Assembly (NCBI RefSeq): GCF_002218065.1
Contig: NZ_BDUB01000001.1
Location: 4,621,118-4,685,117 of the forward strand
Source of the DNA: Nodularia sp. NIES-3585
Lineage (GTDB): Bacteria > Cyanobacteriota > Cyanobacteriia > Cyanobacteriales > Nostocaceae
Length of the DNA stretch: 64,000 nt
Reading direction: 5' to 3'
The translations under genes were made by a program, and so were the position numbers. Positions 28,359 to 37,793 of this stretch are shown here, in pieces. The notes beneath the pieces are model-generated. The model searched no databases. It worked only from the letters and a program-made list of their open reading frames with translations, and had not been told where the DNA came from. Each line of letters begins with the position of its first letter. Within the stretch, counting starts at the first letter, position 1.

Positions 28359-29897
28359 ATGGCGCGTCTAGCACTGCTGAGTGTATCTAACAAAACTGGT
28401 ATAGTTGACCTAGCTCGTCGCTTGGTCGAAGAATTTGACTTTGATTTAATCAGCAGTGGGGGAACCGCCCAAACCCTCAAGGATGCGGGGCTACCAGTGA
28501 CAAAGGTTTCTGATTACACTGGTTCACCTGAAATTTTAGGTGGTCGAGTTAAAACCTTACATCCTCGCATTCATGGCGGAATTTTGGCGCGGCGAGATAT
28601 TCCCCAACATTTGACTGATTTAGAAAATAACCAAATTCGCCCCATTGATTTAGTGGTAGTCAATCTTTATCCCTTTGAGGAAACTATTGCTAAACCTGGG
28701 GTGACATTATCTGAGGCTGTGGAACAAATTGATATCGGTGGACCGGCGATGTTACGGGCTGCATCGAAAAATTTCGCCCATCTTACAGTATTATGCAATC
28801 CAGCACAGTATGAGGAATATTTGCAGGAATTAGGGCAAAATAACGGCACTGCATCCATGGAGTTTCGCCAAAAATGTGCTTTAAAAGGTTTTTCTCATAC
28901 TGCTAGTTATGATCAAGCGATAGCAGCTTATCTTAGCCAATCATCTCAGGATTCTCTACCCCAGGAATATAACCTTTCTGGGCAGCAATTACAATCTCTG
29001 CGTTACGGTGAAAACCCCCATCAACCTGCTGCTTGGTATCAAAGCGGAACTACTCCCACGGGATGGGTTGCGGCGACGAAATTGCAAGGTAAGGAACTGA
29101 GCTATAACAACTTGGTGGATTTAGAAGCCGCCCGCCGCATTATTGCGGAATTTACTGATACTCCTGCCGCAACAGTGATTAAACACACAAACCCCTGTGG
29201 TGTGGCTGTGGGTAATACCCTTGTGGAAGCATATCAAAAAGCTTTTAATGCTGATTCTGTTTCAGCTTTTGGGGGAATTGTGGCACTTAACCGCCCCATT
29301 GATGCAGCGACAGCGAATGAGTTAACTAAGACATTTTTAGAATGTGTGGTTGCGCCGAGTTGTGAACCTGAAGCCCAAGAAATTTTGGCGGCGAAATCTA
29401 AACTGCGAATTTTAACGTTAGCAGATTTGAGTAGTGGTCCCCAGGATACCGTGAAAGCGATCGCTGGTGGTTTTTTAGTCCAAGCTGCTGATGATGCTCA
29501 AGCTGATACCAGTAAATGGCAAGTAGTCACCGCACGTCAACCCACACCGGACGAGTTAGCCGAATTACTGTTTGCTTGGAAAGTTTGTAAACACGTTAAA
29601 TCTAACGCTATTGTGATTACAAGCGATCGCACTACACTAGGTGTAGGTGCTGGTCAAATGAATCGCGTTGGTTCAGTTAAAATAGCTTTAGAACAAGCTG
29701 GCGCAAAAGCCCAAGGTGCAATTCTGGCCAGCGATGGATTTTTCCCCTTCGATGATTCCGTGAAAACAGCCGCAGCCGCCGGAATTACTGCCATTGTCCA
29801 ACCAGGAGGCAGTTTGCGTGATCAAGATTCCATCAACGCTGCTAATGAACTAGGTTTAGTCATGGTCTTAACTGGTATCCGCCACTTTTTACACTAA
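28359..29897 (+). CDS. purH: Bifunctional AICAR transformylase / IMP cyclohydrolase
   Basis: 512-residue cytosolic enzyme catalysing the last two steps of purine synthesis, adding the formyl group to AICAR and closing the ring to IMP. The N-terminal IMP cyclohydrolase domain starts MARLALLSVSNKTGIVDLAR with GGTAQTL and GGRVKTLHPRIHGG. The C-terminal transformylase domain has LRYGENPHQ, VIKHTNPCG and SNAIVITSDRTTLGVGAGQ. The length is normal. AGAGGA precedes the ATG. It is followed by a strong terminator at 30005, so it is a single-gene unit. Confidence 0.97.
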   Translation: MARLALLSVSNKTGIVDLARRLVEEFDFDLISSGGTAQTLKDAGLPVTKVSDYTGSPEILGGRVKTLHPRIHGGILARRDIPQHLTDLENNQIRPIDLVVVNLYPFEETIAKPGVTLSEAVEQIDIGGPAMLRAASKNFAHLTVLCNPAQYEEYLQELGQNNGTASMEFRQKCALKGFSHTASYDQAIAAYLSQSSQDSLPQEYNLSGQQLQSLRYGENPHQPAAWYQSGTTPTGWVAATKLQGKELSYNNLVDLEAARRIIAEFTDTPAATVIKHTNPCGVAVGNTLVEAYQKAFNADSVSAFGGIVALNRPIDAATANELTKTFLECVVAPSCEPEAQEILAAKSKLRILTLADLSSGPQDTVKAIAGGFLVQAADDAQADTSKWQVVTARQPTPDELAELLFAWKVCKHVKSNAIVITSDRTTLGVGAGQMNRVGSVKIALEQAGAKAQGAILASDGFFPFDDSVKTAAAAGITAIVQPGGSLRDQDSINAANELGLVMVLTGIRHFLH

Positions 29898-30333
29898 ATC
29901 TCTGTCCGTGAGCTTGTGCCAGTTTATCAACTGTCACATATTACACTTGTTTCCTGAGGAAACGGCAGTATCCTCTAGTTGTGTGTGAGGAGCAAGTTAA
30001 AAATAAAAAGCGTTTGGGGTGGAAACACGGCAACACTCCCAGACGCTTTTTAATTTGTTTGATTTGTGATTCTGAATTTTAACTCTTGGCAAGTGTCCAC
30101 TCTAGCAGCTTCATTGGGACTGACTGGATAGCGTCAAAGAAGAGGAAAAGCGGCAGGGAAGAACCCCGTAAATAAATTTAGGGACTTGAAATAAGGACAA
30201 ATTTTTTTTCTAATGTTCATAAATAAATTTAGTTGCTCTGTTCCCTGTGGGCAGAGAAAATCCTGAATCCTTGCCCCCTGCTCGCTGCTCCCCTGCCTCT
30301 TATGGTCAGTTCGGCATTAATAACTGAGTTGAG
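29898..30333. other. Intergenic region purH - katB
   Basis: 436 bp between convergent genes. It contains the purH terminator and then AT- and C-rich repeat-like DNA (30119-30305) with short similarity to the 62040-62260 region (TAAATTTATTTATG-like and CTGCTCCC-rich stretches). No gene is seen. Confidence 0.45.
30005..30051 (+). terminator. Rho-independent terminator of purH
   Basis: AAAAAGCGT (30005-30013) pairs with ACGCTTTTT (30043-30051), and the stem extends inwards with GGG/CCC pairs. A T-rich tail is built into the stem, and by symmetry it may also stop leftward transcripts from katB. Confidence 0.85.
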
Positions 30334-31026
30334 TTAAGATTTACCTTCCAGCGGGTTAGCAATGTATTTGAATGCTGGCTCAGAATTCCAAGGGCCACGC
30401 TGATCTTTTCCATCACCATTTGTCGAGAGGTTGTAATAAATATCGACAGTTTCATCAGGCTGAACGTTCCCAAAAAATGGCTCGTTCAATTTACCCAATG
30501 AATCAAGCGCTTTCATAAACATTCGAGTATGAGAAATTTCTCGTGTTAAGAGATGAACCAAAGTATCTTTAGTTCCTTGATCTGTTGCTAGTTTAATCAG
30601 TTCTTCGTAAGTCTGACGAGCGCCCGCTTCAGCTGCCAGATTAGCTCTCAAATCCCTAACTACATCTCCACCTTCATTCAAATAACTGGCAGTCCAAGCA
30701 CTTCCTTGACTATCGAGAAAGTGAGGTCCCATTCCTCTGACAGCGAACAGAGTGCTTTTGTATGCCTCTGTTTGATCCATATTTTTGGTATGACCTTCAA
30801 TCAGTTTACCAACCATTTCTAAGTGGCCGAATTCCTCCAGAGCAATGTCTTGGAGCATATCTCGAATTCCAGCATTTTCAACATGAAATGATTGTACCCA
30901 ATATTGCAAAGCTGCTGATAGTTCTCCAGTTGCTCCGCCAAACTGCTCAAGCAGTAATTGAGCAAACCGAGGGTCAGCTTCACCAATATTTACAGCGTGA
31001 ATCGGCTCTTTTTTGTGGTAAAACAT
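30334..31026 (-). CDS. katB: Manganese catalase, KatB type
   Basis: 230-residue non-haem dimanganese catalase that converts hydrogen peroxide to water and oxygen in the cytosol. The ferritin-like four-helix bundle supplies the metal ligands: E35 (GATGELSAALQYW), E65 and H68 (LEEFGHLEMV), an E near 133 (AAEAGARQTYEEL) and H166 (REISHTRMF). The short 230-residue form matches Anabaena KatB, which is induced by salt and desiccation. A strong hairpin lies about 100 bp upstream in the leader region. The gene is monocistronic, with a small GlsB gene further upstream on the same strand. Confidence 0.95.
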   Translation of the reverse strand: MFYHKKEPIHAVNIGEADPRFAQLLLEQFGGATGELSAALQYWVQSFHVENAGIRDMLQDIALEEFGHLEMVGKLIEGHTKNMDQTEAYKSTLFAVRGMGPHFLDSQGSAWTASYLNEGGDVVRDLRANLAAEAGARQTYEELIKLATDQGTKDTLVHLLTREISHTRMFMKALDSLGKLNEPFFGNVQPDETVDIYYNLSTNGDGKDQRGPWNSEPAFKYIANPLEGKS

Positions 31027-31123
31027 AGTATGCCTTTTAAAGAATTTTTAATGAGAAATAATAACTCAGTACGATAATAAAATTAATATTATATTTCAGA
31101 ATCAAAAAGCAAAAACCGCTGGA

Positions 31124-31145
31124 GATACTACTTTGCAGTAGTATC
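31124..31145. promoter_or_regulatory. Hairpin upstream of katB
   Basis: GATACTACT (31124-31132), loop TTGC, then AGTAGTATC (31137-31145): a perfect 9-bp stem with a tetraloop, about 100 bp before the katB start. It could be in the katB leader or be the RNA 3' end of the GlsB gene. No long T-run follows directly. Confidence 0.5.
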
Positions 31146-31297
31146 GATGCGTTGAATTAAAGAAATTATCATTCAGGCTGAGAGAACGTCGCAATTCCCG
31201 TTAGTTATAAACTTGAGATTAAGCTTACGTCATTGCTGTGTAAGAGGATTTAGCAGGCACGTTCCTCATCTATTCATCAGCTAGTTGCTAATTTAAA

Positions 31298-31570
31298 TTA
31301 GACGCTACGACGGCTGGTAAATAGTCCCCACAGATAAATAGCAATAATTGAGCCGAGAACTGCTACAAACAGACCAGGAATACTTAAACCAGCAGCCGTT
31401 AATTGCAGCGTTCCCGTTTGTAGTAGTGTAAATAAACTACCTCCAACAAAGGCACCGATAATACCCAAAATCATTGTTGAGAGAATACCACCACCTTGAG
31501 TACCAGGATAAATTGCTTTACCTATGGCACCAGCCAAGAGTCCTAAGATTGCCCAAGCAATAAGATTCAT
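31298..31570 (-). CDS. GlsB/YeaQ/YmgE-family stress membrane protein
   Basis: 90-residue inner-membrane protein with three short Gly-rich hydrophobic segments (about 4-20, 28-48, 60-83). The core GLLAGAIGKAIYPGTQGGGILSTMILGIIGAFVGG is diagnostic of the transglycosylase-associated GlsB/YeaQ family. Members rise in general stress; no enzyme activity is established. AGAGGA lies 8-13 bp before the start. It shares orientation with katB, 271 bp away, so the two may belong to one stress response but not obviously one transcript. Confidence 0.93.
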   Translation of the reverse strand: MNLIAWAILGLLAGAIGKAIYPGTQGGGILSTMILGIIGAFVGGSLFTLLQTGTLQLTAAGLSIPGLFVAVLGSIIAIYLWGLFTSRRSV

Positions 31571-31801
31571 AATTTTCCTCTAAAATCTCAACTGTATTTA
31601 TCCTAGCAATTCTTATTTACAATTGTTTCCTCCAGAGGAAATAGTTATGAAAACCAAAAGGTAGAGAAATACCTATATGAGTTAAGCTACCTGAAATTAA
31701 TCTTAAGTTTATCAAGATAATTGGTAATAGTTCATGAGCATAATTACCAATTACCATTTTTTATCCGCCATCAGATTTAAAAATTAGCTGCAATCCCTAG
31801 C

Positions 31802-33184
31802 TCAAATTGCCCGTGAAAATTTTTTATCTTTGGTTTGACTATAATTATCAAAGATGACAGCGATATTTCTTACAAGTAATCTACCAATATCTGTAATCTC
31901 GATTTGGTTGGTTGATATTTTCACGAGTTCATCGGCTGCTAGTGTTTCTAATGCCTGTAACTCATGGTCAAAATATTCATCGAAACTGATGTGATATTTA
32001 TCTTCAATATCTTGCTTATTCAGATGAAAGTGAGACATAATGCACATGATCACATCTCGTCGGATGATGTCGTCTTGACTCAGTTTAATCCCTTTACTAA
32101 TGGGTAAAATATCTGCGGCGATCGCCTGATAATAATCCTTTAATTGCTTGTGGTTCTGCACATAGGCATCATTGAGCATACTGATGGATGTCGCCCCAAA
32201 ACCTAAGAGTTCTGTGCCGGCGTGGGTGGTGTATCCCTGAAAGTTGCGCTGGAGGGTGTGATTTTGTTGCGCGATCGCTAATTCATCATTATGTTTAGCA
32301 AAATGATCCATCCCAATAAATAGATACTTACTATTCGTCAGTTCTTCAATCGTCATCTTGAGAATTTCTAACTTTTCCTGTGGTTGAGGTAATGCGGCTT
32401 CAGGAATATTTTTTTGTGCTGGCTTCATCCAGGGGACATAGGCGAAGTTAAACACCACAATGCGGTTAGGATCTAATTGAATCGTCTTTTTGACTGTTTC
32501 TTTAAATGTCTGGAGGGTTTGATGAGGTAAACCATAAATTAGGTCTACATTCACACTGTCAAACTTGGCGGCTTTAATCCCAGCCATAACATTAAACAGT
32601 AGTTCTTCTGGCTGGACGCGATTCACCGCTAATTGTACTTGGGGATTAAAATCCTGAATACCAAAACTAATGCGGTTAAACCCTACTTGGCGAAGAAAGA
32701 AAATATAGTCTTGATCTACGTAGGCGGGATTAATTTCAATAGAAATTTCAGCTTGTGGATCAATGTTAAAGTTTTCAGTGATGTGTTTCCACAAGAATTT
32801 AACTTGCTCTTGATTTAAATAATTAGGTGTACCACCACCCCAGTGAATTTGCAGAACTTTTCTGTCTGGATCAATCAAGGTGGCCATTTTCTTGATTTCT
32901 CGCACTAAATGCTCTAAGTAAGGTTTAGCAATATTCTTATTTCGGGAAATTACTGTATTACAGCCGCAGAAGTAGCAAGCAGTCTCGCAAAAGGGAATAT
33001 GGAAATATAAAGACAGCGGAGATTTTCGGTAATTGGAGGCGGCGATCGCACCGTGAAAATCAGTTACAGTAAATTCTGGGCTTAATTCTGTTGCGGGCGG
33101 GTAACTCGTGTATCTGGGTGCAGGATGATCATACTTTTTGATCATATCCAGATCAAATTTGACGCTAGGCAAGACAAAAACCAT
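31802..33184 (-). CDS. hemN: Oxygen-independent coproporphyrinogen III dehydrogenase
   Basis: 460-residue radical SAM enzyme that oxidatively decarboxylates coproporphyrinogen III to protoporphyrinogen IX without oxygen. The [4Fe-4S] motif is C66-x3-C70-x2-C73 (FCETACYFCGC), with the SAM-binding GGGTPNYL downstream. The C-terminal HemW/HemN domain is complete. I choose the ATG at 33182-33184 because GGAGG ends 5 bp upstream. It is divergent from acsF, so both may respond to the same low-oxygen signal. This is the HemN arrangement, not the HemW-like short form. Confidence 0.95.
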   Translation of the reverse strand: MVFVLPSVKFDLDMIKKYDHPAPRYTSYPPATELSPEFTVTDFHGAIAASNYRKSPLSLYFHIPFCETACYFCGCNTVISRNKNIAKPYLEHLVREIKKMATLIDPDRKVLQIHWGGGTPNYLNQEQVKFLWKHITENFNIDPQAEISIEINPAYVDQDYIFFLRQVGFNRISFGIQDFNPQVQLAVNRVQPEELLFNVMAGIKAAKFDSVNVDLIYGLPHQTLQTFKETVKKTIQLDPNRIVVFNFAYVPWMKPAQKNIPEAALPQPQEKLEILKMTIEELTNSKYLFIGMDHFAKHNDELAIAQQNHTLQRNFQGYTTHAGTELLGFGATSISMLNDAYVQNHKQLKDYYQAIAADILPISKGIKLSQDDIIRRDVIMCIMSHFHLNKQDIEDKYHISFDEYFDHELQALETLAADELVKISTNQIEITDIGRLLVRNIAVIFDNYSQTKDKKFSRAI

Positions 33185-33725
33185 CAAAACCTCCAAGAAA
33201 CTACGAATATACCGCCTTATGCAGCGCGGCGGAAATCAAACTGCCAATAAATCTGTCTGCTCTGGCTGTTGTATAGTGTAGAGAGTACCGGGAGTGTGCG
33301 ATGTGTTGACTCCCACCAAACAGCCTCAATAATCTCAAATGATCGAATTTTTTGGCTTCGATGATCATTTTTCTCCCACTAAATTATTTAACTATCAATA
33401 TTTGTATAACTGGAAGGCTATTAAGTTTTCTTTATATTTTTCTGGTTTTGAGGGGCATTTGTGTGCATTCATACCAGGATTTTTATGAAGAAACGTTCGC
33501 GTAGCGTGCGCGCAGCGCATACCGCAAAGTACGCACGCGCGCAGCGATGCCCGCAAGGGCTGTAGTACACAAAGGAAGAAGGAAGAAGGAAGAAGGAAGA
33601 AGAAGGAAGAATTCAGGACTAATGACTCCTTTTTGTGGGTTGACTTTTAGATAATTTAACTGATGTGGCGCTCCTATAATTTATGCTTATATAACTATTA
33701 AAAGCTAAAACATGAAAGCAGTCTC
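33185..33725. promoter_or_regulatory. Divergent control region hemN / acsF
   Basis: 541 bp holding both promoters. An imperfect inverted repeat (ATGATCGAA at 33339-33347, TTCGATGATCAT at 33357-33368) is the best operator candidate. A GC-rich repeat (33497-33563) and a GGAAGAA heptamer array (33574-33610) follow. A TATAAT at 33675-33680 lies 45 bp before acsF, with no good -35 box. Confidence 0.5.
33574..33610. repeat. GGAAGAA heptamer array
   Basis: Four exact tandem GGAAGAA units and a partial copy, a heptamer of different sequence from the GGGGAGT class, in the hemN/acsF control region. Confidence 0.85.
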
Positions 33726-34802
33726 ATGGTTAAGTCTCTCGAAACCCCCGACCCTGAATTACTGAAGCCTGGGATTAAAGCCCCTGTTCAGGAAACGTTA
33801 TTAACGCCCCGGTTTTACACCACTGATTTTGAGGCGGTGGCAAATTTGGATATTTCGGCCAATGAGGCTGAGTTACAGGCGGTTGTGGAAGAGTTGCGTG
33901 CTGACTATAACCGCCATCACTTTGTGCGCGATGAGGAGTTTAAGCAATCGTGGGATCACGTTGAGGGCGAAAAACGCCGCGCTTTTATTGACTTTTTGGA
34001 GCGTTCATGCACTTCTGAGTTTTCGGGGTTTCTGCTGTTTAAAGAATTATCCCGCCGACTCAAAACTAAAAATCCTCTCTTGGCTGATGCCTTTAATTAT
34101 ATGGCACGGGATGAAGCCCGCCATGCCGGATTTCTGAATAAATCAATGGCAGATTTTAATCTGTCTTTAGATTTAAGCTACTTAACCAAACACCGCACAT
34201 ATACTTTTTTCCCGCCTGAGTGGGTAATTTACACAGTCTATCTCTCGGAAAAAATTGGTTACTGGCGTTATATTTTAGTCCATCGCCATATGGAGTCAAA
34301 TCCTGAATATCAATTTTATCCCCTGTTCCGTAAATTTGAGAGTTGGTGTCAGGACGAAAATCGACATGGGGATTTCTTTAAGGCTTTACTGCGATCGCAA
34401 CCAAAATTATGGAACAATTGGCAAGCGCGGTTGTGGGTGCGTTTCTTTTTGCTGACTGTATTTGTCACTCATACCATTACAGTATTTGAACGGGCGACAT
34501 TTTATGAAGCCATTGGTATTCATCCACGCAAATACAATCACAGAGTCATTGAGGAAACAAATAATACCTCCGCACGAGCATTTCCTCTGATTTTGGATAC
34601 TAATCACCCGCAGTTTTTCTGGCGGTTAGAGCAGTGTTTCCTTAGTACTCAGAGACTGACGGAGATTAAGCAAAGTCATCGTTCTCCATTTATCAAGTTC
34701 TGGCAAAAAATACCTCCCATGTTTGCGATTATTTCTCATATGTTGCGGCTTTACTTCATTAAACCCATTAATGCGGAATTAACACGCGCCACAGTTCACT
34801 AA
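33726..34802 (+). CDS. acsF: Mg-protoporphyrin IX monomethyl ester oxidative cyclase
   Basis: 358-residue diiron enzyme that forms the fifth ring of chlorophyll using oxygen, on the thylakoid surface. The diiron ligands lie in EFSGFLLFKEL and MARDEARHAGF, and again in the QDENRHGDFF helix. Cyanobacteria have two forms: one for normal oxygen and one (ChlAII) with high affinity used in low oxygen. The latter is often in a chlAII-ho-hemN cluster, so the divergent hemN suggests this is the low-oxygen form. A heme oxygenase is not present here. The form cannot be settled by sequence inspection alone. Confidence 0.95.
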   Translation: MVKSLETPDPELLKPGIKAPVQETLLTPRFYTTDFEAVANLDISANEAELQAVVEELRADYNRHHFVRDEEFKQSWDHVEGEKRRAFIDFLERSCTSEFSGFLLFKELSRRLKTKNPLLADAFNYMARDEARHAGFLNKSMADFNLSLDLSYLTKHRTYTFFPPEWVIYTVYLSEKIGYWRYILVHRHMESNPEYQFYPLFRKFESWCQDENRHGDFFKALLRSQPKLWNNWQARLWVRFFLLTVFVTHTITVFERATFYEAIGIHPRKYNHRVIEETNNTSARAFPLILDTNHPQFFWRLEQCFLSTQRLTEIKQSHRSPFIKFWQKIPPMFAIISHMLRLYFIKPINAELTRATVH

Positions 34803-34841
34803 ATATCGACCGAATTCAAATATGCTTCTGAGACACTCCTT

Positions 34842-34869
34842 GTAGAGAGGTTCCATGGAACCTCTCTAC
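34842..34869. repeat. 28-bp perfect palindrome
   Basis: Half-site GTAGAGAGGTTCCA and its exact complement, 40 bp after the acsF stop. It differs from the palindrome at 19850 by one symmetric pair. A transcript would fold into a long hairpin, so it may serve as the acsF RNA end. Confidence 0.88.
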
Positions 34870-34950
34870 TGTCTCGGAGATTATAGCAACCGCCAAGGAG
34901 GTTAAGACATAAACGGATAATCAAACTTAGACACTAAAAGGGTTTTAACC

Positions 34951-35043
34951 CACTCCCTACTCCCCACTCCCTACTCCCCACTCCCTTCTCCCTACTCCCC
35001 ACTCCCCACTCCCCACTCCCCACTCCCTACTCCCTACTCCCCA
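34951..35043. repeat. Reverse-oriented heptamer array (CTCCCCA/CTCCCTA)
   Basis: About twelve units of the GGGGAGT class on the minus strand, ending in the shared tail CCCCAGCTATA that also ends the array at 57980. It lies between acsF and the antiporter gene. Confidence 0.9.
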
Positions 35044-35162
35044 GCTATATATAGAGACAGTTTTTCGACATCCGGTCAAAAATCATCGCGGCTCACCCTC
35101 CCCGCAGACATCAAAAGTTTGTATCCTAAATTCATAGGACTTAAGATTTCTTTGAAAAATTT

Positions 35163-37439
35163 GTGCAAGAAGATTTTAGACTAATTGTTGATTTAGTTAC
35201 AGTTCTCGCCGTCGCCGCCTGTGGTGGACTTTTGGCTTCACTTTTACGCCAACCTGTGCTGCTGGGCTATCTGATCGGCGGGATGATTGTGGGGCCAGCC
35301 GGACTGGGAGTAATTAAGGAAGTTATTCAAGTAGAAACTCTGGCTCAGTTTGGTGTGGCGTTTTTATTATTTGCTTTGGGGGTGGAATTTTCCTTTTCCG
35401 AACTCAAAAAAGTGAAAGCGATCGCTTTGGGAGGTGGTGGACTACAAATTGTCTTAACGATTGTATTCACGGTTGTAGTCTGCGGAGTCTCAGGTGCTTG
35501 GGACGATTTACCTGCTAAAGGTGTATTTTTAGGATCAATTTTATCTTTATCTTCTACCGCAGTTGTTCTCAAGTGCTTAATGGAGCGCAACGAAACAGAA
35601 ACGCCCCACGGACAAGTGATGCTGGGGATTTTGGTAGTGCAGGATTTAGCCCTGGGATTAATGATCGCCGTCTTACCAGCCCTGAATCAACCAGCAGAAA
35701 CTATTGGTATAGCAGTGCTAACAGCATTACTGCGGCTGGCTTTATTTGCTGGGGGTGCAGTAGTGGCTGGGATTTGGCTGATCCCGCCTTTGTTGCGAAT
35801 CCTCGCCCGCACTGAAAGCCGAGAATTATTTTTATTAGGGGTGGTAACACTGTGTTTAGGTATTGCCTTGCTGACAGAACATTTAGGACTCTCCATTGAA
35901 ATGGGGGCGTTTGTCGCTGGTTTAATGATTTCTGAGGTGGAATACGCCGACCAAACTTTAACTTATGTCGAACCACTGCGAGATATTTTTGCTAGTTTAT
36001 TTTTTGCCGCCATTGGGATGTTAATTGACCCGGTGTTTTTGTGGAATAATCTAGAATTGATTTTGGTATTGGTAGCACTGGTATTTGTCGGTAAGTTTTT
36101 AATTATCACGCCTCTGGTGAAACTGTTTCGCTATCCGTTGAAAACAGCGTTAATTGCTGGGTTAGGACTGGCGCAAATTGGGGAATTTTCCTTTGTGCTA
36201 GCCAGTGAAGGTCAGGCTTTGGGGTTAGTTTCTCGCCGAGTATATTTGCTGATTTTAGGTACTACAGCAGTTACCCTGATGCTGACTCCCTTTGTGTTGC
36301 GATTAGTCCCATTTTTATTTAACATTGCTGAATCAATGCCTTGGTTGCAACCATATTTAGAAGAAAATTATCCGCGTGATGTTTCAGACAATTTACCCTC
36401 AACAAGTCATGTTGTTGTCTGCGGTTATGGGCGAGTGGGTAAGAATTTGGTGAAGTTGTTACAAAAACATAATTTACCTGTGGTGGTCATAGACCAATCA
36501 GAAAGAAGAATACAGCAATTAAGGGAGGCGGGAGTGCCTTATGTCTATGGTAATTGTGTAAGTTTTCACGTTTTGGAAACTGCGGGGGTAGATAATGCTA
36601 AGGGAATGGCGATCGCACTTCCTGACCCTATGAGTACCCGTCTTTCCCTGAAACGGGCTTTAGAATTGCGTCCGGAGTTAGATTTGGTTGTCCGCGCTAC
36701 CCAAGATAAAGATATTGAAGTGCTTTATCAACTGGGGGCGAAGGAAGTAGTCCAACCAGAATTTGAAGCTAGCTTAGAAATGGCCAGCCATTTGTTAACT
36801 GGCTTAGGGTTTTCATCCTTTGTCATCCAACAGGAAATGAAGCAAATTCGCAATGATCATTATTTAACATTACGACCAGAGCGATCGCCTGACCAAGTTT
36901 CCCGTGATTTGCAGCAAGCTACCCGTGATTTAAATCGTCGTTGGTATACCCTACCATCGGCTTCACCCCTGATTGATATGAGTTTAGGCGAGGCAGATAT
37001 CCGCTACTTAACAGGAGCCAGTTTGATGGCTATTCGCCGCGCTAACGAAGCCGAAATAGATTATCCCAATGCTCAAACTAAATTAGAAGCAGGCGATCAC
37101 TTGTTGCTAGTAGGCGCATCTGAGGAATTAGCAGCTTTAGAAGAATTCGCTCAGGGAAAAGTGGCTATTCCTGGGGAAAATAAAGCTTGTCAGTGGATTA
37201 CAGTTAATGCTGATTCTCCCGTTTTAGGTATGACCCTTGCAGATTTGGATCTTCACCAAGAATCAGGAGTCCAAGTCCAAGCGATGCGGCGCGATGGTAA
37301 ATTTATCCGTAGTCCTGATGACAACATAGATTTTAGAGTTGGTGATCAAGTGCTGTTATGCGGTAAATTGCCCAGTTTAAATCAACTACAAGCATTGTTG
37401 GCTAACAGCAACACACCTTTAACTCAATCTTACTCTTGA
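35163..37439 (+). CDS. KefB/CPA2-type cation:proton antiporter with TrkA domains
   Basis: 758-residue membrane antiporter for potassium or sodium against protons. The membrane part (1-385) has about 12 spans, with the QD motif Q160-D161 typical of Kef-type CPA2 transporters. A TrkA-N (RCK) domain follows, with the nucleotide loop GYGRVG at 421-426 and the second-strand acid in VVVIDQSERRIQQL. Two TrkA-C regions (about 565-655 and 675-745) end the protein. Nucleotide or redox state probably gates it. The GTG start at 35163 lacks a good ribosome binding site, so the start is uncertain by a few codons. Confidence 0.93.
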   Translation: MQEDFRLIVDLVTVLAVAACGGLLASLLRQPVLLGYLIGGMIVGPAGLGVIKEVIQVETLAQFGVAFLLFALGVEFSFSELKKVKAIALGGGGLQIVLTIVFTVVVCGVSGAWDDLPAKGVFLGSILSLSSTAVVLKCLMERNETETPHGQVMLGILVVQDLALGLMIAVLPALNQPAETIGIAVLTALLRLALFAGGAVVAGIWLIPPLLRILARTESRELFLLGVVTLCLGIALLTEHLGLSIEMGAFVAGLMISEVEYADQTLTYVEPLRDIFASLFFAAIGMLIDPVFLWNNLELILVLVALVFVGKFLIITPLVKLFRYPLKTALIAGLGLAQIGEFSFVLASEGQALGLVSRRVYLLILGTTAVTLMLTPFVLRLVPFLFNIAESMPWLQPYLEENYPRDVSDNLPSTSHVVVCGYGRVGKNLVKLLQKHNLPVVVIDQSERRIQQLREAGVPYVYGNCVSFHVLETAGVDNAKGMAIALPDPMSTRLSLKRALELRPELDLVVRATQDKDIEVLYQLGAKEVVQPEFEASLEMASHLLTGLGFSSFVIQQEMKQIRNDHYLTLRPERSPDQVSRDLQQATRDLNRRWYTLPSASPLIDMSLGEADIRYLTGASLMAIRRANEAEIDYPNAQTKLEAGDHLLLVGASEELAALEEFAQGKVAIPGENKACQWITVNADSPVLGMTLADLDLHQESGVQVQAMRRDGKFIRSPDDNIDFRVGDQVLLCGKLPSLNQLQALLANSNTPLTQSYS

Positions 37440-37446
37440 CTGATCG

Positions 37447-37662
37447 CTACTTCGGCTGGTAGTAAGCGATCGCTTGTTTCCAAATAGTTGTTTGCCGATT
37501 ATAATCATCCACAATACAAACACAGTTGTGATCTTGCCAACAAACCTTTCCTTGTAGCAGATCACCCGTTACCAGTTTTAACTCTACCACTGTTTTTTGT
37601 TTAATTAGTTCTTGTAATTGCCGAATGCTAGGTAGTGAAGTATCAAATTCAGTTGTGGGCAT
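37447..37662 (-). CDS. hfq: Cyanobacterial Hfq
   Basis: 71-residue Sm-fold protein (LPSIRQLQELIKQKTVVELK, then the Sm2-like region CVCIVDDYNRQTTIWKQAI). Cyanobacterial Hfq is short and lacks most RNA-binding residues of the enteric form. In Synechocystis it binds the pilus ATPase PilB1 and is needed for twitching and DNA uptake. The neighbouring divergent dapF is the arrangement usual in cyanobacteria and supports the name. It is convergent with the antiporter gene, with only 7 bp between. Confidence 0.9.
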   Translation of the reverse strand: MPTTEFDTSLPSIRQLQELIKQKTVVELKLVTGDLLQGKVCWQDHNCVCIVDDYNRQTTIWKQAIAYYQPK

Positions 37663-37674
37663 TTTTAGTTATAA

Positions 37675-37713
37675 GGGAGTAGGGAGTAGGGAGTAGGGAG
37701 TAGGGGGTAGGAC
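37675..37713. repeat. GGGAGTA heptamer array
   Basis: Five tandem copies of the GGGAGTA form, in the 131-bp divergent gap between hfq and dapF, starting about 13 bp upstream of the hfq start codon. Confidence 0.88.
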
Positions 37714-37793
37714 TGGGAAAATTATTTGCTCTGATTTAAAACCCAATATTCAGATACCCTAGCTCTAATCATTCATAATTGATCATCAGAAAA

